The notes beneath the pieces were generated by a model. That model searched no databases and was not told the DNA's origin. It saw nothing but the letters and a program-made list of their open reading frames with translations. A stretch of 64,000 nucleotides of DNA from Spirosoma sp. (lineage in GTDB: Bacteria; Bacteroidota; Bacteroidia; Cytophagales; Spirosomataceae): assembly GCF_026391055.1 (NCBI RefSeq), contig NZ_JAPLET010000020.1, forward strand, positions 186,001 to 250,000. The letters run 5' to 3'. Each line of letters begins with the position of its first letter. Within the stretch, counting starts at the first letter, position 1. Below, piece by piece: positions 53,136 to 62,254 of the stretch. Both the position numbers and the translations under genes were made by a program.

Positions 53136-55031
53136 TTACAGCGCCCCCTCCTTGATCTCGTCAACTACCGCCGGGTCGAGCAAAGTAGTCGTATCGCCTA
53201 AATTGCTGGTGTCCCCTTCGGCAATTTTGCGGAGGATACGGCGCATTATTTTGCCGGAGCGTGTTTTGGGCAAGCCCGTCACAAACTGAATCTTATCGGG
53301 CTTGGCAATAGGTCCAATAACCCGCGTTACCGTGGCCAGAATATCCCGTTTGGTCAGGTCAGCGTCATGGTCGGACGGTTGCTGATCAGTGATAACGTAA
53401 GCGTATATACCCTGTCCTTTGATGTCGTGCGGGTAACCAACGACTGCGCTTTCAACCACGCCCGTGTGCATGTTGATGGCGTTTTCGACTTCGGCCGTAC
53501 CAATACGGTGCCCGGATACGTTCAATACATCATCCACACGGCCCGTAATCCGGTAATACCCATCTTCATCGCGCAGACAGCCATCGCCCGTAAAATATAA
53601 ACCCGGATAAGTCGCAAAATACGTTTGGCGGCAACGTTCGTGGTCGCCATAAGTTGTCCGTAAAATGCCCGGCCATGGAAACTTCATACACAGATTGCCG
53701 CTCACGCCGTTTCCTTCGATCTCCTTGCCGTTTTCATCGACCAAAATCGGCTGAATACCCGGCAGGGGAAGGGTTGCGTAAGTTGGTTTCGTTTTGGTAA
53801 TACCGGCCAAAGGTGAAATCAGAATACCACCCGTCTCGGTTTGCCACCAGGTATCAACAATGGGGCAGCGGTTTTTACCGATATGATCGTCGTACCAGTG
53901 CCAGGCTTCTTCGTTGATGGGCTCGCCCACAGAGCCGAGTACCCGTAGACTGCTCAGATCGTGGTTCTCCACTTTATCCAGACCGAAACCCATCAACGAC
54001 CGAATAGCGGTTGGTGCCGTGTACAGAATGTTGACTTTGTGCTTGTCTGTTATGTCCCAGAAGCGGCCGTAATCCGGAAAGGTCGGTGTTCCTTCAAAAA
54101 TAATTGACGTAGCTCCACAGGCCAGCGGGCCGTATACAATGTAGCTATGCCCGGTAATCCAGCCAATATCGGCCGTGCAGAAGTGTATATCGCCAGGCTC
54201 ATACTGGAACACATTCTGGAAGGTATAAGCCGCATAGACCATATACCCCCCACAGGTATGCACAACGCCTTTGGGCTTGCCCGTTGAGCCGGAGGTGTAA
54301 AGGATAAAGAGCATATCTTCGGCGTCCATTTCCTCGGCGGGGCAATCGGCAGTGACCTGCTTTAGTTCCTGTTCCCACCAGATGTCGCGGCCTTTAAGCA
54401 TCGATACCGGGGTACGGGTACGCGTCAGAACAATCACTTTTCGTACGCTTGGGCAACCGATCAGGGCATCGTCAACCGTGCTTTTGAGCGGAATTTCTTT
54501 GTTACCCCTGTAAGCTCCGTCGGCCGTGACGACCACCTTGCACTGGGCGTCATTAATCCGGTCGGCAATACTTTGTGCCGAAAAACCACCAAAAACCACC
54601 GAATGAACGGCCCCAATACGGGCGCAGGCCAGAACAGCAATAGCCAGTTCGGGTACCATCGGCATATAGATACAGACCCGGTCGCCTTTAACCACGCCAT
54701 TGCGCTTCAGCACATTGGCGAATCGACACACTTGGTCGTGGAGCATCCGGTAGGTTAGGGTAATACTCGCTTCATTCGGGTCATTGGGTTCCCAAATAAT
54801 AGCAGGTTGATCGCCCTGAGTAAGCAGGTGACGATCGAGGCAGTTTTCCGTAATGTTGAGTTTACCTCCGGTGAACCACTTCACGTTGGGTTCATCGAAG
54901 TTCCATTGCAGGGTTTTGGTCCAGGGTTTACGCCATTGAAATTCCTGAGCAATTTCGGCCCAGAAAGATTCGGGGTCTTCTACACTGTGCTTGTAGGCTT
55001 CCTGGTACTCGTCAAAGGTTCGGATACGCAT
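53136..55031 (-). CDS. acs: Acetyl-CoA synthetase
   Basis: Activates acetate with ATP and CoA. AMP-binding motif [23 protein letters not shown], the hinge [32 protein letters not shown] (split here as [12 protein letters not shown] and [13 protein letters not shown]) and the acetylatable lysine in TRSGKIMRR at the C-terminus. 631 residues from [12 protein letters not shown] -7 box TAGTTTTG on the minus strand lies at 55082-55089. Confidence 0.96.
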   Translation of the reverse strand: MRIRTFDEYQEAYKHSVEDPESFWAEIAQEFQWRKPWTKTLQWNFDEPNVKWFTGGKLNITENCLDRHLLTQGDQPAIIWEPNDPNEASITLTYRMLHDQVCRFANVLKRNGVVKGDRVCIYMPMVPELAIAVLACARIGAVHSVVFGGFSAQSIADRINDAQCKVVVTADGAYRGNKEIPLKSTVDDALIGCPSVRKVIVLTRTRTPVSMLKGRDIWWEQELKQVTADCPAEEMDAEDMLFILYTSGSTGKPKGVVHTCGGYMVYAAYTFQNVFQYEPGDIHFCTADIGWITGHSYIVYGPLACGATSIIFEGTPTFPDYGRFWDITDKHKVNILYTAPTAIRSLMGFGLDKVENHDLSSLRVLGSVGEPINEEAWHWYDDHIGKNRCPIVDTWWQTETGGILISPLAGITKTKPTYATLPLPGIQPILVDENGKEIEGNGVSGNLCMKFPWPGILRTTYGDHERCRQTYFATYPGLYFTGDGCLRDEDGYYRITGRVDDVLNVSGHRIGTAEVENAINMHTGVVESAVVGYPHDIKGQGIYAYVITDQQPSDHDADLTKRDILATVTRVIGPIAKPDKIQFVTGLPKTRSGKIMRRILRKIAEGDTSNLGDTTTLLDPAVVDEIKEGAL

Positions 55032-55253
55032 AATCAAGGAGTGATTGAGCGACTAAGTAAGATAAGAATAAAAGTAGGGGGCAAAACTATTCACTCATTC
55101 AATGAATCGCTAATGCACTCCTCAGAATTGTATACTATGCCGGGTGCCCGACGGTCAACTGCCTACCTTTTACTCGTTTTTTATCAGCCAGAAAGAGCAG
55201 GCTACTCATGAAACAAGGGCAGGGAGAAAAAAGTAGAAATCGAAAGGAAACGG

Positions 55254-55895
55254 TTAAGGCGACAACCGTTCGATCAACCAGTTCTCTGCTTCTTTTCGGT
55301 ATCGGATACGATCATGGAGTCGGCTGGGACGGCCCTGCCAGAACTCAACCACATCGGGAACAACCCGGAAGCCGCCCCAGTGAGGTGGGCGTGGAATAGG
55401 CTGACCGTCAAAGTGTGCGATGAGTTCACGCTGTCGATTCTCCAGCACTTCACGATTCTCAATGACGGTACTCTGATTTGATACCCAGGCTCCAATCTGG
55501 CTCCCTCGGGGACGGCTATTGAAATAATCGTCTGATTCTGAGGGGTCGACCTTCTCTACCCGGCCTTCAATCCGAATCTGCCGTTCGAGTTCGGGATAAA
55601 AAAAAGTAAGCGTAGCGAACGGATGTTCGGTAAGTTCACGTCCTTTACGGCTTTCGTAATTTGTATAGAAAACAAAACCGGCATCTGACACATCTTTAAG
55701 TAGTACAATCCGCCCATCCGGGCGACCATCCTTCGAAACGGTGCTTACGTGCATGGCATTTGGTTCTGGAACGGCCGCACTAAGGGCAGCGTCAAACCAC
55801 TCCTTGAACTGGGCAACCGGATCTGGTAAAACATCGGCCGTATCCAACCCGTTTAAAGTGTACTCGTTCCGTAACTTGCTGATAGATGAAGGCAT
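55254..55895 (-). CDS. pdxH: Pyridoxamine/pyridoxine 5'-phosphate oxidase
   Basis: Oxidises PNP or PMP to pyridoxal phosphate with FMN. 213 residues, typical. NAMHVSTVSKDGRPDGRIVLLKDVSDAGFVFYTNYESRKG and SRGSQIGAWVSNQS are the FMN and phosphate-binding regions (shown in separate parts: GRPDGRIVLLK, FYTNYESRKG, RGSQIGAWVS); C-terminus ends WLIERLSP. Divergent from the DUF349 gene with overlapping promoters. Confidence 0.95.
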   Translation of the reverse strand: MPSSISKLRNEYTLNGLDTADVLPDPVAQFKEWFDAALSAAVPEPNAMHVSTVSKDGRPDGRIVLLKDVSDAGFVFYTNYESRKGRELTEHPFATLTFFYPELERQIRIEGRVEKVDPSESDDYFNSRPRGSQIGAWVSNQSTVIENREVLENRQRELIAHFDGQPIPRPPHWGGFRVVPDVVEFWQGRPSRLHDRIRYRKEAENWLIERLSP

Positions 55896-55955
55896 CTTAT
55901 ATGTTCGTTAGTGGCTTTTCAATGACTGTACTACAAGAAAATCCGCATATTGTCG

Positions 55956-55971
55956 TACTTTTGCAAAAGTA
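55956..55971. promoter_or_regulatory. Palindromic overlapping -7 boxes of pdxH and the DUF349 gene
   Basis: TACTTTTGCAAAAGTA is a perfect 16-bp palindrome composed of a plus-strand TAnnTTTG (55956-55963) and a minus-strand one (55971-55964). Each strand gives a perfect -7 box, so the two divergent promoters exclude each other. The start of the DUF349 gene is 26 nt away and that of pdxH about 60. Confidence 0.55.
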
Positions 55972-55988
55972 ATCGGTACGTTCCCAAC

Positions 55989-58259
55989 ATGGCAAACGAA
56001 GAACAGGAAATTAACCAGCAGCCGGAAACCCCAATTCAGGCAACCGATGTGCTGGCAGTCAATACGCCCGAAGATACCACACCCGCAGCGGCAGATAGTT
56101 CCGTGTCGGAAGATTCGGCTGTTTCGGAAGAAGTCCCGGCTCCAGAATCTGTAGTCGAGGATGGCACCGCTGTATCCGAACAAACAGAAACGCTTTCTGC
56201 TGAAACTGAAGAGACACAGCCTCAGGCCACCAGTGCCGACGCTACAGATGAGGATCTATCGGCCGAGACGCCGGTGGCTACGTCATCGGATGCCGTTGCA
56301 CCGGTTGCTGAAACGGCGTCCGACGCGGCAACTGATACGACAACGTCGCCATCTGCCGATGACGTTCAGGAAAGTCAGTCTGCGCCGGATGAAGTCTCTG
56401 TTAGTGAAGAGATTACGGCGCAATATGCTGAATTGGAGGATGCTGAAGATGACACCGCTCCACAGGCAGCTGTCGATTACAGCCAGTTTACAAAGCAGGA
56501 TTTTGTGAATCTGCTCGAAACACAGATGGCGGCTATCAGCATTGCGTCGGTTACGCCGGGTGATTTCAAAAAAGCAGATCAGGTACTAAAGGAAGTGAAG
56601 CCGCTTTTCGATCAGATGAAGCGGGCTGAGCGCGAAGCTGCTTTGCAGGCATACGTTGCTGAAACGGGTGCTGAAGAAGGTTTCGACTATAAATACGACG
56701 ATTCGGTACAACGGTTCGATGAGTTATATAAACTCATCAAGAGCCAGAAGAATACGTACTTTCAGAATCTGGATAAAGCAAAGGATACAAACTTCGCTTC
56801 TAAAACGGAGTTGCTGACCCGCCTGCGTGAGCTTGTCGAAACGGACGAAAATAACGCTGGCGACCCTAAAGTTAGCTGGAACGAGTTTAAGAAAATCCAG
56901 GACGAGTGGAAAGCGGCCGGGAATATGAACTCTCCGCACAATGCTACGCTCTGGGCAACTTACCACGCGCTGGTTGACCGGTATTACAGCAACCGGAACA
57001 TTTATTTTGAATTAAAAGAACTCGACCGCAAACGGAACACCAGCCTGAAGACAGAGGTGATCGAAAAGGTCGAAGCAATGGCGAAAGCAGCGGAAGAGAC
57101 GCCGGTAACGCGTCAAACCATTGATGAAGCCAATGCGCTGTTCGAAGAATATAAACATATCGGTCCGGCTCCTAAAGCGGAGCAGGAAGTACTTTGGGGC
57201 CGGATGAAAGCTGCCTTGGACGTGCTGTACGACAAACGTCGCGGCCAAACCAACGAACAGCGGAAAGAGTCGGCCCAGTTGTACGAAGAAAAGTCGGCTA
57301 TTTACGAAGAGTTAGTGCCCATTACCTCATTTACGTCGAACAGCATTAACGACTGGAACGACAAAACGAAAGCGGTAATGGCTTTGCAGGATCGTTGGAA
57401 TGCCATCAAAGGCCCAATGCCCCGCGAAGAAGGTAAAGAGCTGAGTAAGAAATTCTGGGCTGCCTTAAAGACGTTCTTTCATAACAAAGGCGAGTTCTTC
57501 CGGCAGCTTGAAAGCAAGCGGGAAGAAAACCTACGAGCTAAAACCGAACTCTGCGAGCAGGTTGAGGCCATTCTGGCAGCTGGGGAAGAGTCGCCCGAAA
57601 TTACCCAAACGGTTATCGAACTACAGCGCCAGTGGAAAAACATTGGTCAAGTGCCCGAGAAGCAGAAGAACACCATCTTCGATCGATTTAAAGCTGCTTG
57701 TGATGCGTTCTTCAACAAGAAACGGTCCAAGAATCAGGAAACCGAGCGCGAGTTTGAAAACAACCTGGCACAGAAGGTTGCCCTGATCGAACGGATCGAA
57801 GCGGCTGCAAGTGCCAACGCTGATCTTTCTGAATTGAATGAGTTCAAGAAAGAATGGAACAGCATTGGTTTTGTACCGAAGAAAGATATGCAGTCGATTC
57901 AGAAGCGCTACATCAACGCAGTGAATGCTTTAGTTGGCTCAACCGGTAAAATCCCGGCGAAAGACAAAGAGCGGATCATGCTGCAAAGTGAAGCAGAAGC
58001 AACCCGTTCGGGCGGCCGTGATCGTGACCGTGACTTCGGCCGCGGAAACCGCGACGGTGGTGACAACAAACGGGAAAGCGATATCCGTCGGCGTATCACG
58101 TCTATCGAGAACGATATTGCTACGTACCGCAACAACATCGAGTTCTTCGCCCGCTCTAAGAATGCCGATAAACTTCGCGCTGAAATTGACAAGAAAATCG
58201 CCGATGCTGAAAAGCAGTTGGACGATCTGCGCCACCAACTGCGGGTAGCACAGGCATAA
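55989..58259 (+). CDS. DUF349 repeat protein
   Basis: 756 residues from MANEEQEINQQPE (55989; upstream codons overlap the promoter). N-terminal 165 residues are low-complexity, rich in Glu, Thr, Ala, Ser and Pro and likely disordered. From about 170 there are five or more helical DUF349 units with the W-x(6-10)-GPxP/GxVP pattern (IQDEWKAAGNMNSP, QDRWNAIKGPMPREE, LQRQWKNIGQVPEKQK, FKKEWNSIGFVPKKDM). A basic Arg/Gly/Asp stretch (GGRDRDRDFGRGNRDGG) precedes a C-terminal coiled coil. Cytoplasmic; function not established; RNA binding by the RGG-like tract is possible. Confidence 0.93.
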   Translation: MANEEQEINQQPETPIQATDVLAVNTPEDTTPAAADSSVSEDSAVSEEVPAPESVVEDGTAVSEQTETLSAETEETQPQATSADATDEDLSAETPVATSSDAVAPVAETASDAATDTTTSPSADDVQESQSAPDEVSVSEEITAQYAELEDAEDDTAPQAAVDYSQFTKQDFVNLLETQMAAISIASVTPGDFKKADQVLKEVKPLFDQMKRAEREAALQAYVAETGAEEGFDYKYDDSVQRFDELYKLIKSQKNTYFQNLDKAKDTNFASKTELLTRLRELVETDENNAGDPKVSWNEFKKIQDEWKAAGNMNSPHNATLWATYHALVDRYYSNRNIYFELKELDRKRNTSLKTEVIEKVEAMAKAAEETPVTRQTIDEANALFEEYKHIGPAPKAEQEVLWGRMKAALDVLYDKRRGQTNEQRKESAQLYEEKSAIYEELVPITSFTSNSINDWNDKTKAVMALQDRWNAIKGPMPREEGKELSKKFWAALKTFFHNKGEFFRQLESKREENLRAKTELCEQVEAILAAGEESPEITQTVIELQRQWKNIGQVPEKQKNTIFDRFKAACDAFFNKKRSKNQETEREFENNLAQKVALIERIEAAASANADLSELNEFKKEWNSIGFVPKKDMQSIQKRYINAVNALVGSTGKIPAKDKERIMLQSEAEATRSGGRDRDRDFGRGNRDGGDNKRESDIRRRITSIENDIATYRNNIEFFARSKNADKLRAEIDKKIADAEKQLDDLRHQLRVAQA

Positions 58260-58261
58260 GC

Positions 58262-58303
58262 TTTTGACAGGAGAACATCAGTCTGATTGTTCTCCTGTCA
58301 AAA
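58262..58303 (+). terminator. Terminator of the DUF349 gene
   Basis: 16-bp stem TTTTGACAGGAGAACA/TGTTCTCCTGTCAAAA around a 10-nt loop, 2 nt after the stop codon. Confidence 0.85.
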
Positions 58304-58331
58304 AAAACTTTTTTACTTTTAAGGCCTCTGC

Positions 58332-58362
58332 TTGCATAGGACAGCGAAAAAGCCTACTTTTG
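58332..58362 (+). promoter_or_regulatory. Promoter of the tRNA gene
   Basis: TTGC (58332-58335), 19 nt, then TACTTTTG (58355-58362), a perfect TAnnTTTG with near-consensus -33. About 34 nt before the mature 5' end of the tRNA. Confidence 0.65.
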
Positions 58363-58396
58363 CATCACGATTCGGAAACGGATTAAATAAGGAGTC

Positions 58397-58480
58397 GCCA
58401 GTGTCGGATAGCGGTCGATTCCGCCTGATTTGTAATCAGGATGCGCAAGCGCGTCGGGGGTTCGAATCCCTCCACTGGCT
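58397..58480 (+). tRNA. tRNA-Thr (anticodon TGT) with a class II long variable arm
   Basis: Acceptor stem GCCAGTG (58397-58403) pairs with CACTGGC (58473-58479), discriminator T58480; CCA is not encoded. D stem is 3 bp (GGA/TCC) with loop TAGCGGTCGAT, as in tRNA-Ser. Anticodon stem CCTGA/TCAGG closes loop TTTGTAA, anticodon TGT at 58431-58433. The variable region is 15 nt (58441-58455) with a 4-bp stem TGCG/CGCG. T stem GGGGG/CCCTC with loop TTCGAAT. Length 84. G1-C72, C2-G71, T73 and G35/U36 are threonine-type identity features; class II form is normally that of Ser, Leu, Tyr or Sec. Confidence 0.85.
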
Positions 58481-58488
58481 CAGTTAAA

Positions 58489-58529
58489 ATCAGCCACTTA
58501 GCAGAAATGTTAAGTGGCTGATTTTTTTT
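58489..58529 (+). terminator. Terminator after the tRNA gene
   Basis: 12-bp stem ATCAGCCACTTA/TAAGTGGCTGAT around a 10-nt loop followed by a run of T. It ends 13 nt before the next gene's start codon. Confidence 0.9.
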
Positions 58530-58542
58530 GTATACTTCCCAT

Positions 58543-59160
58543 ATGAAACACTTTATACTATTTGTTGCGCTATGTCTGCATTATCCGCTCCTTGCCCAAA
58601 CCAAGCTACGTGGATTGGGAAGCCTTACAATAGCATTAACACCAACGGATTCGCTCAACAAGCATGTATTTCTAGAAGATGATCAATCATATGTCAAAGG
58701 AACTATAGCCCTGCCCTGTACACACATCCGTTCGTTTACAGCATCGAATGTGCTGATTGAGGGCGTACGGGTAACAGCGATCTCGATATACTTTTACGAC
58801 GATCGATTATTTAGGATATCCTGCGATTATAGTGATGCGCTGAAAAAGGTATTTACGGCGAAACATGGTCAGGGGCTTACCCGAACACCTTATACAACTA
58901 GGTTATGTTCCGGCGAACCCGGAAAACCAATGCTGATTGAAGGGGAGGTTTGGCTACAGGACGATGTGGTGGCTCTTGCGGTTCAGTCAACGGGGTACAC
59001 CAGCAATTGCGAACGGGAGAATAAGCGCAGGCTGGATATTGCCAGTCAGCGATTACTCGCCTTGTCTTCAGACTGCGAACTGAGAAATGTTGATCAGGTC
59101 CTAATTGAATTCGATCGATTTGAAAAACAGCACTCGACTATACATCCAGAAAAAAACTGA
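58543..59160 (+). CDS. Secreted hypothetical protein
   Basis: 205 residues from MKHFILFVALCLHYPLLAQ (58543), a signal peptide of 19. The mature part contains four cysteines (LPCTHIRSF, ISCDYSD, LCSGEPGKP, NCERENK/DCELRN) and beta-rich segments. No family recognised. Odd: its start codon follows a strong terminator by 13 nt, so it must be expressed by read-through or from a promoter within the tRNA region. Confidence 0.65.
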   Translation: MKHFILFVALCLHYPLLAQTKLRGLGSLTIALTPTDSLNKHVFLEDDQSYVKGTIALPCTHIRSFTASNVLIEGVRVTAISIYFYDDRLFRISCDYSDALKKVFTAKHGQGLTRTPYTTRLCSGEPGKPMLIEGEVWLQDDVVALAVQSTGYTSNCERENKRRLDIASQRLLALSSDCELRNVDQVLIEFDRFEKQHSTIHPEKN

Positions 59161-59282
59161 GAAAAAGCTATAGGCTGTGCGCTAGCAGCTTAGCTCCCCT
59201 AAGCCTGTCAGGGATGCTTCCACAGAATCAAATAGTGGCTTTTTAGGCAATATAGGAGTACTACGACGCGTATTTTTACCGT

Positions 59283-59498
59283 ATGAATAGTGCTGACGAG
59301 AAATTAATTGCCTTCTTTACCGGTCGAAAACTGCCACCCAAAGGCTATTTTCAAATATCTAGCTGGGAATCAACATTCAATATAAAAAATACCGTCGATC
59401 TGGCTATTAACGGCCTTCGGGCGGGAGACAATGCCAGCAGAGAAACATTGCTGCGGATTAAGCAGAAGTTAGAACCCAGTACAAAAACAGAACCGTAG
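59283..59498 (+). CDS. Small hypothetical protein, possibly DUF6965-like
   Basis: 71 residues: DEKLIAFFTGRKLPPKGYFQISSWESTFNIKNTVDLAINGLRAG and a basic C-terminus (described in pieces: LIAFFTGRKLPP, TFNIKNTVDLAINGLRAG). The order of an N-terminal helix, LP motif, then a helix with 'V..L..N/LRAG' resembles small DUF6965 proteins of Bacteroidota, from memory only. Cytoplasmic, no signal. Function unknown. Confidence 0.5.
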   Translation: MNSADEKLIAFFTGRKLPPKGYFQISSWESTFNIKNTVDLAINGLRAGDNASRETLLRIKQKLEPSTKTEP

Positions 59499-59859
59499 GC
59501 CGAGCACCCATCTCCGGCTGGTTAATAAACACCTCGTTCCCACGGCGCTTAAAGTGCTTATAATCGAATCACTGATGCACTCCTGTTGTTAATTCTGTAA
59601 CCACTATGTAATGTGAAAATGCCCTACCTACAACAGGTAGGCCGGGCATGTATCAATAGGTTGGTAGATGCTGTTTAGACCCTGAGAATAGCGCTCAGGT
59701 CACAGCTCATTAACCCCAATATGTACGAACGGCCCCGTCTACTTTAACACCACTCCATCTACTCATTTACATCATTATTACGCATTGATTGTTTCTTTTT
59801 AAATAGAAATGTTGCCAGTTTGCCAATCTTCCGGCTAACCGTAAATCTTACACTTCCTT
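59499..59859. other. Intergenic stretch with two hairpins
   Basis: No gene is recognised. A stem ATGCCC-TACCT/AGGTA-GGGCAT at 59619-59649 and a second GACC-TGAG/CTCA-GGTC at 59678-59701 are visible; neither has a T run. The last 60 bases before 59860 are AT-rich and may hold the EamA gene promoter, but no clear -7 box is found. Confidence 0.4.
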
Positions 59860-60273
59860 ATGTGGTGGATCTATGCATTGCTTTCGGCCTTTTTCGCTGC
59901 CCTAACGGCCGTACTGGCAAAAATTGGCATTAAAGGAGTCGATACAAACCTGGCAACAGCTATTCGTACTGTTGTTATCCTACTGGTAGCCTGGGGCATT
60001 GTCTTTTACCGGGGTGGGGTAGATTCCTTGCCCGGCCTTACCCGTCAGAATTGGGTTTTTCTAATACTCTCCGGCGCGGCAACGGGGCTATCCTGGGTTT
60101 TTTACTTTAAAGCACTACAACTGGGAAAAGTGTCGCAGGTAGCGCCGGTCGACAAATTAAGTGTAGCCATAGCGATTTTACTGTCGGTTTTATTTCTGGG
60201 CGAAGTGTTGACCTGGAAATCGGCTTTGGGCGCAACGCTGATTATTGGCGGCACATTGATACTTATCTGGTAG
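59860..60273 (+). CDS. Single-domain EamA-family membrane protein
   Basis: 137 residues, about five hydrophobic segments and one EamA repeat (WWIYALLSAFFAALTAVLAKIG..., GAATGLSWVFYFKALQLG, PVDKLSVAIAILLSVLFLGE). Standard EamA transporters have two such repeats; single-repeat forms must dimerise. Substrate unknown (drug/metabolite superfamily). The length agrees with other small EamA proteins, so it is probably intact. Confidence 0.85.
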   Translation: MWWIYALLSAFFAALTAVLAKIGIKGVDTNLATAIRTVVILLVAWGIVFYRGGVDSLPGLTRQNWVFLILSGAATGLSWVFYFKALQLGKVSQVAPVDKLSVAIAILLSVLFLGEVLTWKSALGATLIIGGTLILIW

Positions 60274-60392
60274 AATAGGCCTTTAGAGCGTATTTTAGGG
60301 GCCTTTTTACTGAATTTTAATCCGACAAAAGCGGCTGGAATTCGTTAGTAAAGAATCATCCTGTATAGGCCAACTCCAATTACTTCTCCGTT

Positions 60393-61987
60393 ATGAGCGC
60401 TTTTGATCAACTCGTTCCGCTACCCGGTAGCGAAAAGACCGTTCCCAACGCTGCCCCTTTACAAACGCTTGATCCAAATGAGGTGTTGACCGTCACCATA
60501 CGCATTCGTCGCAAACGAACACTGGCGTCGCTGGTAAGTACAACCGCCCCGGTAACAGAGGTTATGAGCCGAAGTGAGTATGCCAGCCGATTCGGTGCCG
60601 ACCCGGCCATTGTCAGACAGGTGGAAGCTTTTGCTACGGCCTATGACTTAAGTTTGGTCGAACAGAGTCTTGCCCGGCGCAGTGTTCTACTGCGAGGAAC
60701 AGTAGCGCAAATGGAACAGGCATTCGGCGTGTCGCTTGCCAATTACCAACTGGCCGATGGAAGCGTGTTTCGGGGCCGGACAGGTGTTATCAGTGTCCCT
60801 TCCGAATTGGTCGAGCAAATAGAAGGTGTGTTTGGACTTGACAACCGGCCACAGGCACTAGCCCATTTTCAGATCTATAAGCCGGAAAAAGGAACAAAAG
60901 TGGCTCCCCGGGCGGGTGGTCTCTCCTATACACCACCCCAACTGGCCCGACTTTATAATTTCCCGACCGGGGTAACGGGAAAAGGGCAATGCATTGCCAT
61001 AATCGAATTAGGGGGCGGCTTCCGCACCGCTGATATTAAAACTTATTTCGGTAACCTCGGACTTAAACCACCAACGGTTGTGGCTGTTTCGGTCGATGGG
61101 GGGCATAACGCGCCTAGTACGGCCGACAGTGCCGACGGTGAGGTCATGCTCGACATCGACGTTGCCGGTGGGGTGGCACCGGGGGCAAAAATTGTGGTCT
61201 ATTTCGCCCCAAATACGGACCAGGGGTTTCTGGATGCGATCACCACGGCCATGCACGACACGAAAAACAAGCCGTCGGTCATTTCCATCAGTTGGGGAGC
61301 TGCAGAAAGTAACTGGACACCCCAGCGCTCACGTCGTTCAATCAGGCCTTTCAGGCGGCTGCGGCTTTGGGCATAACCGTGTGTGCCGCTGCGGGCGATA
61401 CCGGGTCCGATGATAGTGTGGGTGATGGGAGCGCGCACGTTGATTTCCCGGCTTCGAGCCCGTTCGTGCTGGCCTGTGGCGGCACAAAACTCACCGCCAC
61501 CGACAATACTATTGCGTCGGAAGTGGTCTGGCATGAAAGTAAGACCAGTGCAACAGGGGGCGGGGTTAGTGATGTATTTGATCTGCCGGATTACCAGCAT
61601 AAAAGTCATGTGCCCCCCTCCGTCAATGATAAAACCCGAATGGGCCGGGGTGTTCCCGATGTAGCCGCCGTAGCCGACCCCGTAACGGGTTATGCCGTGC
61701 GGGTTGACGGTAGTAACCTTGTGTTTGGCGGGACAAGTGCGGTGGCTCCACTAATGGCGGGGCTGATTGCCCTTATTAACCAGCAGCGGGGTAAAGCCGT
61801 TGGCTTTATACATCCGCTTATTTATGCCAATCCGGTTGCTTTCAGGGATATTACTCAGGGAAACAACAATACAACGACAGGAAACAAAGGCTATGCAGCA
61901 ACCACCGGCTGGGATGCCTGTACCGGTCTTGGTGTTGCCGATGGAAAGAAGCTTGTCAGTGTGTTAACAGCTACACCTGTGGCTTAA
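60393..61987 (+). pseudogene. S53 (sedolisin/kumamolisin-like) peptidase with a frameshift
   Basis: The first frame (60393-61376) carries the activation prodomain (about residues 1-175) and the first half of the catalytic domain, with the catalytic Glu/Asp in DGEVMLDIDVAGG. It then goes out of frame near 61325: after SWGAAESNWTPQ the continuation ALTSFNQAFQAAAALGITVCAAAGD is encoded one base back. The second frame runs to 61987 and holds the catalytic serine in VFGGTSAVAPLMAG and calcium-site residues. One missing G between CAG and CGCTC restores a protein of about 531 residues. No signal peptide is seen. Either a recent pseudogene or a base-calling error. Confidence 0.85.
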
Positions 61988-62028
61988 CCGCTTTCTAATC
62001 GATTCTGATAATCTAGTAACGAATGGCA

Positions 62029-62175
62029 TTAAGCCAGAAAGTGCAGCAGAACTGGAGTTAAGAGTAGCACGAGTAGGAGCAGGATAAAAAGATACTGCCA
62101 AAAAACCGGATAGTTGACATAACGGCTATTTCCGGCCATCAGGTTCATTAACTCATTTATCCAGTGTCGTACCAT
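62029..62175 (-). CDS. Small single-helix membrane protein, 48 residues
   Basis: Minus-strand frame from ATG at 62175 to TAA at 62029. N-terminal part is amphipathic (MVRHWINELMNLMAGNSRY), followed by one strong hydrophobic helix (FWQYLFILLLLVLLLTPVLL) ending HFLA. No family is recognised. It lies downstream of the lipoprotein gene (62255-63235), 79 bp away on the same strand, and may be co-transcribed. Confidence 0.45.
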   Translation of the reverse strand: MVRHWINELMNLMAGNSRYVNYPVFWQYLFILLLLVLLLTPVLLHFLA

Positions 62176-62254
62176 TTAGTCGGTTATCGCTTAGTTGCTG
62201 CAAAATTAAGCGGTAGCTGACTGAACGCACATTATCAAATTGTTACGCGGGCGC

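Noticed and set aside
61317-61335. Programmed -1 frameshift in the sedolisin gene
   Set aside because: The site reads ACA CCC CAG CGC; it is not an X XXY YYZ slippery heptamer and no downstream pseudoknot is evident. A lost base is the simpler explanation.
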